Shown in pieces: positions 22,996 through 35,317 of a stretch of DNA of 64,000 nucleotides. The first letter of the stretch is position 1. Each line of letters starts with the position of its first letter. The stretch is from contig JAJEKB010020027.1 in the NCBI GenBank assembly GCA_022393335.1, positions 260,614 to 324,613 on the forward strand, read 5' to 3'. The position numbers and the translations under genes are program-made. A model generated the notes under the pieces. The model searched no databases, had not been told where the DNA came from, and worked only from the letters and a program-made list of their open reading frames with translations. This DNA comes from Macrotrachela quadricornifera. Its lineage: Eukaryota > Rotifera > Eurotatoria > Philodinida > Philodinidae.

Positions 22996-24379
22996 ATGAA
23001 TATGGACAGCTATAATACTTGCTTGTTGATATTAATGACATGGATTGTTCTATCTCTCATGACCCAACAAGCGATGATGGCAACAGTTACTAATGGTTAG
23101 TATTATCTAGATTGTCGAATTTATTCCTAGAAGAGTGACAGTATGCAAAGTAGTTCTAATAAGAGAGTTTCAGTGGACCTTCCATGTTATTTTGACGAAA
23201 ATAATCGATATTCAATCATTTGTTCTAAAGTTTTATGTTTCTACAGATTTTTGGCGCTGTTATGATTCGACTAACAACATTATTGATTGTGCATATCAAA
23301 AAACGGATTTGAAAACCGATAAGACGACAAACGATCAATTTTCTTCGTCACAATTGGCACGTCTCAAAGTGTCTGAAGTTGTGAATTCACAGACATCCTA
23401 TATCAAATCATTAACTCGGCAAATAATACCATTTACTCCAGTTGATCATATTCTTGCTAGTTATGACATGCGAAATCTATCGAAATTTTATGCATTACCA
23501 GGAAGTGCAGAAACAGCTGCACGTACGTTGCTAAAACTCGAAAAAAATTCGTCAATTATAGTTCTTACTGGTTTTTGTGTGACAGAAAGACTTGTGGATG
23601 GTAAAAAGGTGCCGGTAGCCGAAACAGATGGTCCTCCAGGTGCAGTGCTTGCCGGTGAAACACTTCGCAAACTTTCCTATTATGTATCATATGTTGCTGA
23701 TCCCGTCACATGTAATATTCTTCGTGCTTGTTTAAAAACCATGGAAGTCGATGGTAATTATGTTCACGAGTTTTATTCACGTCATGATGAAAATGAACAG
23801 GTTGCTGAAGCTCATAGACTCATTAATCAGCTTAAGCCCAAAGCAATGCTTGCTGGAGAGCTCAGCGGCCGAAGTTGGAACGATGGGATCCGTCATAATA
23901 TGAGAGGCGACAATATTGATGCTTGGAATCCACCAGTCGATGAAATGCTCGTCCAATTTAAAAATAGTGGTATTATCATCGCAGTTGGTGATGGTGGCAA
24001 TGAAGCTGGCATGGCCAATCTAAAAGATAAAATCCCACTTGCGTCAGATGGGAAAACTATCATGGCAAGCGGTGTATACTCCGATATTCCTGTTACGTCA
24101 TGGAATTCAAATCTCGGTTTGCAAGCAATTGCTTCCATTGTCGCTGCAATAGAAGGCAAATTTGAATTGATTCCAACACCGAATCAAGTTATCCAGACAA
24201 TTGAAGCTGCTTTGGATGCAGGTGCAGTGGAAGGCGTTACTCAAGGAAAACCAGAAAATTCCCTAAATGGAACTTATGCAACACGCGGTGTAGATGGTTT
24301 TGCTCCTTATGTTCACGCGGCTGATCAAGATAAAATCAAGAGTACATTGATCCAAATGAAAACAAAAGGATTGTTATAA
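22996..24379 (+). CDS. Secreted D-glutamate cyclase-like protein (DUF4392 family)
   Basis: Exons 22996-23095 and 23247-24379 (donor AATG/GTTAGT, acceptor ctacag/ATTT, phase 1) give 410 residues. Exon 1 is almost purely a signal peptide: MNMDSYNT, then a hydrophobic core LLILMTWIVLSLM, ending near TQQAMMA. Exon 2 carries the whole enzyme. Diagnostic blocks: IIVLTGFCV, AETDGPPGAVLAGETL, the SGRSWNDGIRHNMRG stretch, and VGDGGNEAGMANL, the family's nucleotide-like GDGGNE loop. Characterised family members (human DGLUCY, bacterial homologues) convert D-glutamate to 5-oxo-D-proline; DGLUCY is mitochondrial, so a secretory leader is unusual. Cys residues before the core (RCYDSTNNIIDC) fit an extracytoplasmic protein. 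Possible bacterial ancestry with later intron gain is inference. Function is by family only. Confidence 0.85.
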
Positions 24380-25369
24380 ACTATAAATTAATTTTAGTTG
24401 AAAGTGTGTGTTGACACACCCAGCCACTTATACCTACATTCTGTATCCTCATAGTAAAAAAAAATTATAGACATAAATATTTTAGATTATTTTGAGCGCA
24501 GGATATTGCGCGTAGGACTCTTCATTACGGCTTGAACAAACGTGCTCGTTTTTTTTAACAAAGATAGAGGCATGTTCACACTCCAAATCCATACGGACAA
24601 GATCAATGAAAATCTTTGTTAAATACTTTTATTGATCTCAACAAGAAAATTTTATTTGTTCACAAATAGAAGCCGTAACTGAGATTGTACGAGATCATTA
24701 TCCCTATCATAGTCACAATTGCCAGTATGATTAGTTTGCTAACTTTTATTTACCGTTTTCACTACGTGCCACAAATAATTACTATGATCACATGACAGTT
24801 GTAATCAATTAATCAATATTTGTTTGAATGTGATTGGAAGTAGGCATGTTAGTTTCACGTTCTGTGCCCAGGAAGGAGTAAAGCTGACACCATTAGTCAT
24901 AAAGTCCTACTATTTAAAAGTATTCATAGATCCTCATGTAATATTCTATGGAAGCACTTACAGATTTTTTTTTATTTAAATTATTGTGCCGTGTAAGGTT
25001 CACAAATGAAGGAAAGAAGTAAAATAAAAAGAAGTACATATACGTATAAATCTAATAATCATACAAGCAGTTATATAGAATGAAGGAAGCAATATTAAAG
25101 AAAGGAGAATAAGAGAAAAGAAAGGAAAGGAAAAAAACAACAATGAATGGATCTTGGTGACATCATTTATATTAATTTAATATGTAGAGGGTAAAGCTTA
25201 TTTTATTTGTTATTTTACTCGTTCCTCTAGTCTATCGATCATCTTTTAAGATACACATGTATGGGTTATTTTGTATATTTTATTATCTACTAAAATGTTG
25301 AATGGTATGTGTCTAATGATTTAAATGACTCATGTATTTGATTTATTCTTAGTTTATCTATTTAGAATG
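24380..25369. other. Intergenic; simple-sequence tracts only
   Basis: Contains a purine-rich tract at about 25075-25140 (gaaagg-type words). No coding signal. Confidence 0.5.
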
Positions 25370-25581
25370 GTTCACTCTTATATTATTATCATACTATTAT
25401 TGTTATTATATTATTACTATTATCTTTGTTATTCTGTTATTATTATTTTGTTATTTACCTTATTATTTTATTTTTGTTATCACACTACTGTTTTTTTATT
25501 ATTATTATTCTATTATTAATATTGGAATACGTCATGGATTCAGAAAAATTTAGAAAAATTTCATGAACATAAATTAAAGAA

Positions 25582-27476
25582 TTATGGTGGTTCAAAAAGA
25601 TACTTATACACAAATAAGTTTAAGTAAGTTGTGTTTTTTTTAAAGAATTTAAATTGTTCTTTATGCGTACTTTCGAAGATTCTCCAGTCTTGCAATGTGT
25701 GTTGAGCTCGTTCTGCTAATCTTTTTTGGAAAAAACTATTTTTTCTGAATCCCATTGAGCGATACCATGTTTTATCAGGTAATATGACTATCTCGAAAGC
25801 CTGCCAGGACTGTTGAAAATCAAGTGCACCGCTTGCTGTATTAAGATGGTGATTAAATCGATACCAATATGAGTATAGATAATCAGATAGGCTTTTTTCT
25901 GTCGTTAAGATCATGGTTGTTAGATCGTCCCACCCTCTGAGTGAGTTTAGTATTCTTAGTCCTGAACAGAAAGTATGTTCAATTAGTTTCTTTTGATTCT
26001 CCGTGTAGTAGAACCACGTGCAAAATAACCAGCAAAAGTGGGGTAGGACAAATGCAAAGAATATCTTCCGACGTATGCAGGTAAGGTCGAGTGGTATCGT
26101 ACGAAGAATAATGTGCAATGCTTTGTATATTTTACTAACTCTTTCAGTTATAAAATTATCCCAACCTAGCTTCGTCGTAATATATATACCTAAGTATTTA
26201 AATAATTTGACATAGTCTATTTTTTGTTGATTATAATAAATCTTAGGATAGCTAGGTGAGGCGACACTATGTATAAGTAAAGCTTTCGTTTTATTCACGT
26301 TCACAGGGAGTATATAATTTCTAGAGAATTTTTCAAGTTGATTCATCACATCCTTCGCTCGATTTTCTAGGCCGAAGATGTTTTGAGAAAAACATTTTTC
26401 TAATGATCCTACTAGAACTATTGCTAGATCATCAGCGAACATATGCACAGCAAGTCCGAAAAAAAAGGCGGGAAGAAAGTGAACATGTAGTCGGAAAAGT
26501 GTAGCTACCAGTACAGAACCTTGTGGTGCTCCGACTTTCATTTTAAGATTTCTGGAAATACCGTCACCAAACGAGATATTAAAGGATCTATTTTGCAACC
26601 ATGTATGTATTCATTTGAGTAAAGTAAGCGGCATACCAAGATCGCTTAGGTTGGCAACTAGCGCAGGATACCAAAGACGATCAAAAGCCGACAGAAAATC
26701 CACAAATATGGTTAGAGCAGGTCGATTACAGGCTGTAATAGTGAGACGTAGATTTTCTACTAGGGAGAGAATTCTGGTTTGTAGCTTCCTTCCTTGCATA
26801 AAACCGCTTTGCTCATCGACTGCTATGTTCTACTCATGACACCATTTGAGTATTCTTTGATGTACGATACGTTCGTACCACTTTGCTAGGTTCGGAAGTA
26901 TTGAGATGGGGCGCAGCTTATTTTTCGCAGAATATAGGCCATCTTTAGATAAACAGATAATTTTGCCACTTTACCTGGAGTGAAAAAATCTCCCATTTGT
27001 GCACATTTATTAAAAAGTACTGTTACAGTATTCAAATATTCTCGAGGTAATTTCTTTAAAATGAAAGCTGAGGTTCCGACACTATCGATCGATTTCTTAG
27101 GTAGAAACTTTTTCCATCCACGTTCTACTTCTTCGAATTTAATTTCGTCTAATGGTAAAGCTGAGAGGTATGATAAATTCTCAAAGATGGATATTGATCG
27201 TCTATGCATTGCGTTTGATGGGTCATGATTATGTTCACTAAAATGCACTTCGTAATATTCTGCTAGTATATCAACAATTTTTCGCGGATCATTTACTCTA
27301 CCATTGGCAGTTTTTAGTCCCTTAAAAGGTGGTGCAAAGGGACGAAAGGTTGGCTGCTTATATTTCCATATGTTATTTCCCTCCGTGAGCCATGTAATCT
27401 TTTTTTCTTTACGTGATTGAATGTATGAAGCTCTTTCAAGACTAAATATTTCTTTCCATTTTAGATATCTGTTCAA
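25582..27476 (-). pseudogene. LINE ORF2, reverse transcriptase part
   Basis: Three serial frames. 27476-26886: N-terminal RT with KITWLTEGNNIWKY and the KSIDSVGTSAFILKKLP block. 26799-26611: QGRKLQTRILSLVE and the first palm aspartate in TIFVDFLSAFDRLWY. 26598-25582: GAPQGSVLVATLF, the catalytic FADD box in HMFADDLAIVL, thumb KYLGIYI, then the C-terminal extension. Frames break near 26900 and near 26605. The catalytic aspartates are still readable, but the protein cannot be made in one piece. Confidence 0.85.
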
Positions 27477-27489
27477 GTGAACTGGTAAA

Positions 27490-28390
27490 CATGATCTACG
27501 ATATGCACGCCGATATTTATTAACAGTTCGACCTAATAAAACAAGTGCAGGTGGCCATGGAGGCGTGTATTCATTTATACTTTCATAGTTGCTACATCTA
27601 TCATGTAGTGCATGTAGAAATAAAGAAAATAGATTAAAAAAACTTTCTGGGTCAAATTATATACAAGAGCGTTCCAGTATTGATAAACTGCTGAAAGAAA
27701 TGATGAGAAAATAGTCCAAGTTGTTTGTCGAAACGAGATACATTTATCTATAATTATGGGAGCTTGACAGAGTATGGGCCAATGATAGGATGTCGCTTCC
27801 TGAAGTACTTCCGTATTCCACCCTACTGAATCATGAGTAATTCCAAAATCAATGATTGAGTCGGATCGTCTAGAAGTTGCACCATCAGGTTTGATCAGTT
27901 CATTCCCAGTAGATTCTAACCAATTGAATAGATGAATGCCACTTGTGTTGTTGCTTTTTCATCCCCACGTTGTATGTTTGGCATTGAAATCTCCCAAGAT
28001 ATAGAATGGTTTATTTCTACATCTGTTAAATAGCTGAAAGGGTGGTGGAGATCCTAGTAGAACACAGACCGCTCCAATAAAGACAGGATCCTGCGTAGTT
28101 TGAACTTCTACCAACAAGAAGTTCAGTTCTCTTTCAACAACTTTACATTTTAAGAAAGTTTCATGTTTAATTGCAACCCCTCCATAGGAATTCGTCCCAA
28201 CTTGTGATATTCCTTTATAACCAGTAAACTCGGGTAACCTTTTTGAGGCAGATCCCACCCCCGTCAGAATACAAATATTTGGTTTATAATCAGCTAATAG
28301 TATGTCAACATCAGCAACGTGTGTGTTTAGTCCTTCAACATTAAAAAGAGGAATTACTAGACTAGAATTAGTATTATTTGAGGAGCGTTC
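27490..28390 (-). pseudogene. LINE ORF2, apurinic-type endonuclease part
   Basis: 28390-27959 reads SLVIPLFNVEGLNTHVADVD, PNICILTGVG, GTNSYGGVAIK and ILGDFNAKHTTWG, the GDFNAHHxxWG motif of LINE endonucleases. The frame then meets a stop, but continues as DSIIDFGITHDSV...TSYHWPIL, equivalent to the SDHxPI active-site histidine block. Residues N-terminal of SLVIP in the open frame come from the inserted element, not the LINE. Confidence 0.75.
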
Positions 28391-28399
28391 TTTTTTCCA

Positions 28400-31140
28400 C
28401 GTAGGTGAAGTTAGCCTCATATTCGAGTAAATCCCGCCAAGATTCGTCCAGGAACGTATCCCAACTGTTCCAGAGAGTTCCAGAGTAGAAGTCGACAAGC
28501 TCTACCGATTGATAACCTAGGATTTTCTATAGCTGATATCATGCGTAAAAAAATACCAGAATACCTATAGTTCCTTAGACAAATCTGAACTCATATAAAT
28601 CAAATTTTTTAAAGAATATTCGTCAAAATTGAATTGATCGGTTCTTGATTAGAAAATGAGTTCAAATAAAGAAGGTATTTTCATGAAATTAATGAAAAAA
28701 CTACACTACGCTCTAAGCTAGAAAATTATTTATAGAGTATAGCTAAAGATATTCTAGAAAAGTTCATATGAATCATCCAAGGAATTTCGGCTTTCTGGAA
28801 AATTCGATATTCAAAGAAATTGCAATAATAAATTGGGTGTTTTAGTTTGAAAATCGGAAAATGAATGCATATGGGCTTTTCTAGAGATTCGCATTTCGTT
28901 TAGTAATTCGAACATTTTCTAGAAATCGAAACGTCAGTTCTGAATTTCATTTTCACTTATATATTTCGTGCAATGCAATTTCAAAAATAGAAATTTTAAC
29001 AAGACTTTCTGTTTTCATCAGGTATACTAATAATAACTGATATTTCTGAACAATAGATAAATGTCATTGACAACTAACGCATCAAAATAATAAAAAATTA
29101 GTATTGAACATAAATAAATCTAAATAATAATAAAAAACTATTATTAAACATTAATATAACAAAATAAGAAAAAGACAGTATTGCACATAAATAAATTTCG
29201 TTTAATGAAATTATTTAAATAAACTAATAGCATAAAATGCGAGTTCAACAATCATTTCTAATTTTTCAATTTATTTCAAAAAGCTAAAAATGATCATTGA
29301 GCTTGTATTTTAAGGTATTAGTTTACAAATAAATCTAAATAGAAAAAAGTATTGTCCATCATAAACGAATATAAATAGGAAAAAGAATGCCGTCAATTAT
29401 AAACAAAGCTAAATAATAATAAAAAAAATATTATTGAAGAATAATATTCTACACAATAAAAAGTTGTATTAACCATAGACAAATCTAAATAGAAAAAAAT
29501 ACGATTTAACAAGTAATGCATGAAAACTAAATATAAAACTAAATGATAGTAATCAGTTCAAACTTTAAGTCTGAATGGTAGATCTAAATGAAAAAATATA
29601 ATTTACCTACTCGCTACAGCTGCTGGAGAAAGTAATGGATGTACGACATTATTAACTAACTTATATATGCGAATGAGCAATGACACAATATCAGTCACTG
29701 TTTAAATGACTCTCGAAATCGAATTTGATTTTCGGATTTCATTAAAAAGTCAACATTGATTTTCTATTCTTTTCGTAATTTTCGAAAATCAAGTTGAATT
29801 TTTTATAAATTAAAAAATCAAGCATTCTCTAAGTTCTCATAATTCGATTAATGAATTATGGAAGTTTGAAAATGCTGTAGCTTTTTAAAAATCGATTTTC
29901 TAATAAATAGAAATTTAGAAAACTTTCCAGTGTAATTCTTACATCAATCTCGTTTCTTTTTGTATCTTTGGAACTAAGAATCTTCTTCATCTTTCATAAT
30001 CAATGAGGTGGTCAAGACGATCTATTGAGTCAAATCTTACAAGCAATCAAACTTTATCATCAATTAATTTAATATTTGATCTCCAAGAACATTTTATGAA
30101 GAAAGACAAAAGATTTCATTTGTTTGCATTAATTGTTTCATAATAATGATCTAATTCAATTCCAAATTTACATTATTAATTTATTCAACACGAAGTAAAT
30201 CGTACAGCTAATAGGCACAGTTAGTATAATGAGACAATATCGAAAAACAGGAATAAAGTAAAATAAAGATTCAATTTCAAATGAAAAGATATACGTTTGT
30301 CTGCATGATATCGACGTATAAAAATCCATCTTGAATTTGACCTAATAGAAGCTTAAATATATCAAAATATAAAAATTATGAAAAACACCGTCGTTTTAAT
30401 GATCTTTCTAATGGATATGATCACTTCGTATTGACAATTCAATCGACCGATTTATTGACCATTCTCAACAGAATTTTGCAGTTAAAAGTATTTTATGTTC
30501 AATTCCTCTATCAGAAATACTTGCAAATACTTCAAATATAAACACTTTTGCAAAGAAATAACAATTTCAAAGAGAAACAGAAAGACAGCGGAAGACTCTC
30601 TCACCTATATTGCATCATTTCGCTTTGACTGACGTCGAATGGTAAACGATGACTTCTTTCATTTTATCTTTTCAGGGCTAAATTAAGCCGCATTGAAAGT
30701 TTTCCAACAGAAACACAACTCTATGAACCGATTGTCCATGTAAACGTATTTATTGATGAGTTGGAAATTCATAAGAATATCTTTCTTGATCTCCTGTTTC
30801 CATACCCAATCAAGCTAACAGTCTTGACAGTGCTGCTGATAATACGCATAGCCCAAGGTTACCAATCGATAGAGCTCGTTGAATTCTACTCTGGAACTCT
30901 CTGGAACAGTTGGGATACCTTCCTAGACGAATCTTGACGGGATTTACTAACTATATGAGGAGATTCATATAGTAAAATATGGGTATTTTGAGATTTTCTC
31001 ACGAATAGTATGAGCTATGAAGAATCCAAGATTACCAATCGATAGAGCTCATCGAATTCTACTCTGGAAATCTTTGGAGCAGCTTTCCGGGCGAATCGTA
31101 GCGGGATTTACTCGAATATGAGGCTAACTTCACCTACGTA
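28400..31140. mobile_element. 2.74-kb TIR element inserted in the LINE, 9-bp target duplication
   Basis: Ends are long inverted repeats: left CGTAGGTGAAGTTAGCCTC at 28400 against right GAGGCTAACTTCACCTACG ending at 31138, with about 125 bp matched (28400-28525 against 31010-31140). It is flanked by identical TTTTTTCCA at 28391-28399 and 31141-31149. A 9-bp duplication is the Mutator-like signature. A subterminal copy of the right arm occurs at about 30862-30965, so that end is partly duplicated. The interior is very AT-rich, with diverged 'aaataaatctaaataataat' words at 29050-29600 and no credible ORF: non-autonomous. It sits between LINE ORF1 and ORF2, so it arrived after the LINE. Confidence 0.85.
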
Positions 31141-31149
31141 TTTTTTCCA

Positions 31150-33255
31150 TTGTTTACATAGATTTGATATGCATTCATGCGAGTTCCATTCATTGACTAA
31201 TTCAGAAAAGAGAAGTTTTTCATGAGAAGAACCAGAGACAGATTCACACAGAGAGGTAGATATATACGGCACAGAGAAATTGAAAGAGCTACTATTCATT
31301 CATTACTTGATATGAGTAATTCTACTCCACATTTCATGAATTGCGTATTTTTTTCGAAATATTTGTTTATTTCCAGTTGTTTCTTCGACATAATATCATT
31401 CTGTTCGTTGAGGTATATAATTGAGGTGAAGATTTGTTGTGTAAGTGCCTCGAGGGCAGATTTTTCAGTTGAATCATTGGAGGCAGCTGCTGCTTTAACA
31501 GAAAGTTTTTCACATATCATTAGTGAATTGGCAATAGTTGGTATGACTTTTTTAACAGTTGTAAATAAGGAATTTAAATTTTCATGTTGTTGTTGAACTT
31601 GAACCGGAACCAGAGAGAGAAGCGATCCAAGCTTGAGCTTATGTTCATCAAATTTTATTTTAAGAGCTTGTTCTTGTTTATCAAATTTGGATTTCAGTAC
31701 ATCAAATTCCTTCTAAGTTTTTAAAATTTCATTCCATATTGAGCTTGTATCATTTGAGGATGGAGGCTATTTCGTTGACATAGTTGTTGAAACTTTACTT
31801 TTGTCTGATAAGTAAGACCATGTGTTTAATTCGAATGGAAAAGTTTGAGATTGATCTCGTGGTGCACCATTAACTGTTGATTTATTAAACAACACTCGAC
31901 CATTTCTATCTTTTTCAGTTCGATATTCTGAAGGAATGAAAAGTTGTATATTATGTGGTAAAAGATCCGGGTGATTTCTGATTTGACTAATTAATTCATG
32001 TCGAAAGTCATTTATAATAGGACACTTGAATGATGTAGGTTTGTGTTCTCCACTGTAGTGATGGCATTGAACAGTACAGGTAGTATGTTTACCTACTGAT
32101 TTGTTACCACCGCATCTTCGACAACGATCATAGTCATTGATGCAGTTCTTTTTAATATGGCCACGAGTATTGCACCACGAACAAATTAATAAACGTGGTG
32201 GAGCAAGAAATTCTGAAGCTTCGATGAGTTGACTACCTATTGCTATCACACCTTCATTGAGTACACGTATGTATTCCATATTATCGGAGAAATCAAGTTG
32301 GACATGATGACTTTTCTCTCTTCGAGTTCCTTGCATTTCTTCTATTGTATATAAAGAATGATATTTTGTCATAAGTTCAGTTTTTAGCTCTTCTAGAACA
32401 AAATCATTTAGCACAAATTTAAGAATTACTGAGCATTGTGGAAGTAGCCGTTTAGCGTGTAGCCAGCTTGATGATTGTGTCAAGCAATTGATTAGGATAG
32501 TGAGCTGTGTTAGAGAGAAACACAAATAGTTCAGTCTCACGTGTGTAACATGACATGTTTCCATCTCGATCGATAAACCAGTAATCAAAACCTATAGGTT
32601 TATTATATTTGACATTCAGTTTACGAAAATTATGTTCAATCGTTGAGAAGAGAGCTTTAATAATACCAATTGCTTGTTTATTATCTTCTATTTTTGGCTC
32701 GCAGATAATTTTAATAGGTGGAAGGTGTTGTTCGACCGCATATTTAAGTGCATGTTCTGAAACATGTATCGTAGATTGGTAATTTTCATTTCTATTTTTA
32801 TTGTTATTGTTAGAGTGCATTGATGTATCAACTCTCTCTTCATTATTATTATTACTAGTATTGTTATATATTTTTATTTTTTTCAGTTGATGATTCATCG
32901 ATGTGATTTTTCCATTAACAAATGTACAAGTGATATTTATTGTTTTTCCGTTCTGCGTGTTTATACGCATGATGTCCTTTTGTTTTTGATAATCATTTGT
33001 TCTAGTTCAACGTTGAATCTTCTTTGTCTTCGTATTTACAATTTGAAAATCTTGTTCATCATCAGAAAGTACAACTTGTGCTTCATCATCTTTGGTTTCT
33101 TGATCATCTGGATGGTGTCTTTTTCGTGTACGCCTTGGTTCATTTTGATTCCTTTCAAGATTATATTTCTTTATTCTTTCTTGAACATCTTCGCCATTAA
33201 CTATTCGATCTTTCATATTTGGTGTCATTCTTGCATAATAATTGTAAGCAGACAT
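31150..33255 (-). pseudogene. LINE ORF1, gag-like with CCHC zinc knuckles
   Basis: 33255-33007 (MSAYNYYARMTPNMKDR, basic RRTRKRHHP patch, acidic tail) ends at a stop, but the same frame continues 32970-32452. A shift near 32460 moves to 32453-31767, which holds CSWCNTRGHIKKNC (a perfect CX2CX4HX4C knuckle), a second CRRCGG...KHTTC and a degenerate third CHHYSGEH. Further open pieces to about 31150 look like a coiled-coil tail. It would package element RNA. One nonsense and at least two frameshifts. Confidence 0.75.
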
Positions 33256-33300
33256 TTTGATTAAAATATTGTATAATGTTTTTATTTTAAATAAATTTTG

Positions 33301-35317
33301 CTATTTTAATTTTTAATAATTAATAATTAAATTAGTAAAGGAAAATAATACACGTTGTGTATATGTGCACTTCACATATACACCTGACGAAGGGAAAAAA
33401 AACGTCCTATCGCTACGTGTGAACGATGAGGAATGAGCACTTATAGATCAGGAAAAGGATGTAACTTTAATTTAAAAAGATTAAAGTTAAAATGCTTTTA
33501 CCATTGACAAGAAATGACTTCTAACTCATTCCGACAAACTCTAACGGAACGAAAATAATCACAGGAAGGTTTTAGTTGATTGGAGTCAATTGCAGACCAA
33601 TTCACAGTCAAGAATTGGAATTAGTTGGTGTTAGAATTAGTGCGTCTATAGTTACCAATCGACTACAGTGCCTAAAAAATGAACATTTGATGTTTTACAT
33701 TTGATGTTGCACCAATTGAAATCAAAATACTTCTTTATAATATGTTCATAATGAAGGCGTAGGACAAAAGCGCCTCCGCTTGGTCTATTATTGAATAGCT
33801 TGATGTGAGATCTTCCACGATATCGTTCTTGACATGCAATGAAATTTCGTCTTTCATCATTTTATTTTGTCATTCTTGTTCTTTGGATCTCAAAGACAAT
33901 TTTCTTGACTTTTGCAAGTTCAATGTTTTTTATGAAATATTATCGATGATTAATAATGCTGACATAGAATTCTGACAGTTTTCTTTTGAAAATGCTGCCT
34001 AAAACAGAATTTTACTCAAAAATTTTACAAAATATACTTAATTTTAAAATAAAATTTACAGTATAACACTTTTTTCACGACTTTTAATTTAGAAAATTGA
34101 ATTTCTGGTTCTTTTACAAATATGTTGCTTCAACAAATAGTAAGTGTTACATTCGCTCAACCTTTGATAGACATGTTGCACTTCGAGATACGATATCCAA
34201 TGATACTTCAATGTCTATGAAAAAACATGACATAATTTAAATTAAAACAGCGCCATGTTAATCGATTCTTAGTTCAAAAAAGAAATCCATTCAAATCAGA
34301 TTTTTTTCTTTCTTTTACAACAAATTATTAATAATCACACCCATATGAGTAAACTATGTATTGTCAAAATAAATTGTAAAAAAGGTAACTGAAAAGGAGA
34401 ACGACAGTGAATATACAACTATTACGACTGTTTTTTTCTCTTTCAGTCCTAAACAAAAAAAATGGCTTACGATGCATTGCCTCATGGTTTTTATCATTAA
34501 ATAGATTGATGTGGTGGTGCACATATTCTCTCTATACAACGAGATAGGTAGTCAATACTTTCTTTTTCAACGAGTACAGCATCAACACGTTGTTGCACAA
34601 GGTAAATGTATAAATGTAAATAGACATATGTAGTTAATGATTGAAAGTTGTCTCTTATCTAAGAATTAAGTTGATCTTTTAATATGTTGTAGAGAGTTAT
34701 GTACTTCTGTATATTGTAGACTCAATCCAATCAATTTTTGACGGTTTTCTATCATAGTTTGTCCTCACTTTCTCTATGTTGATTAAGTGTATGTTATATC
34801 CCAACAAAAGAATAGTCTGAAATTTTTATCACAGACAGAACTCCTTTTTTCGTTTAGATAACATCGAAATTCAATATTGTTTCCACAAAACGAATTGAGT
34901 ACATAATGTAACAGATATTCTATTAACTCGCATAAAGGCTTTATGAATCGCGATATGCAAAGGATGAACTCATCTAGATGCATTTCAAAAAAAAATATAA
35001 AAAATAAATTTTAATCCATCTCAGATTCGAATTGAGTCATCATTAACATCATGTTATGATAGTCAGAATCTATTCTGACGAATAGATTGAATGATTGTCT
35101 TAAGTGATGAAAATCAGACTTAATATTAGTTTCAATAACCCAATCATCGAATTTCTGAAAATCTTTAGAGTTTAATATCGATGAACATGTTATGAATGAA
35201 TAGAAAAATTTTAGTCGACTTAAATAATATCAATATAATAAATATTCTGAATGTCTCACTTCTTTTTTAGATAGCGTCTTTTCTCATAGTTATCGAATCT
35301 TGATCTTAATATATGAG
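33301..35317. other. Intergenic; no gene recognised
   Basis: AT-rich. Small palindrome 'tatatgtgcacttcacatata' around 33360. Short open frames lack any family signal. Confidence 0.45.

Larger units (their letters stand above)
25370..33300 (-). mobile_element. Degenerate non-LTR retrotransposon (LINE), split by a later insertion
   Basis: Minus-strand order, 5' to 3': ORF1 with CCHC knuckles (33255 to about 31150), ORF2 endonuclease (28390-27490), ORF2 reverse transcriptase (27476-25582), then an A/T triplet-rich tail (25370-25530 on the plus strand reads as ttattatta runs, i.e. taataa on the element strand). Without the 2.74-kb insertion at 28400-31140 the element is about 5.2 kb, usual for I/Jockey-type LINEs. 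The TAA-rich tail and the knuckle-bearing ORF1 suggest the I group, tentatively. Several frameshifts and stops show it is dead. Ends are approximate. Confidence 0.75.

Noticed and set aside
23893..24159. Minus-strand open frame
   Set aside because: Antisense shadow of the D-glutamate-cyclase-like exon.
25325..25519. Tyr/Leu/Ile-rich open frame
   Set aside because: Translation of the TTA-rich simple sequence that forms the LINE tail.
32887..33264. Plus-strand open frame rich in Ile/Phe/Cys
   Set aside because: Antisense of the lysine- and asparagine-rich LINE ORF1; its hydrophobicity is an artefact of that.
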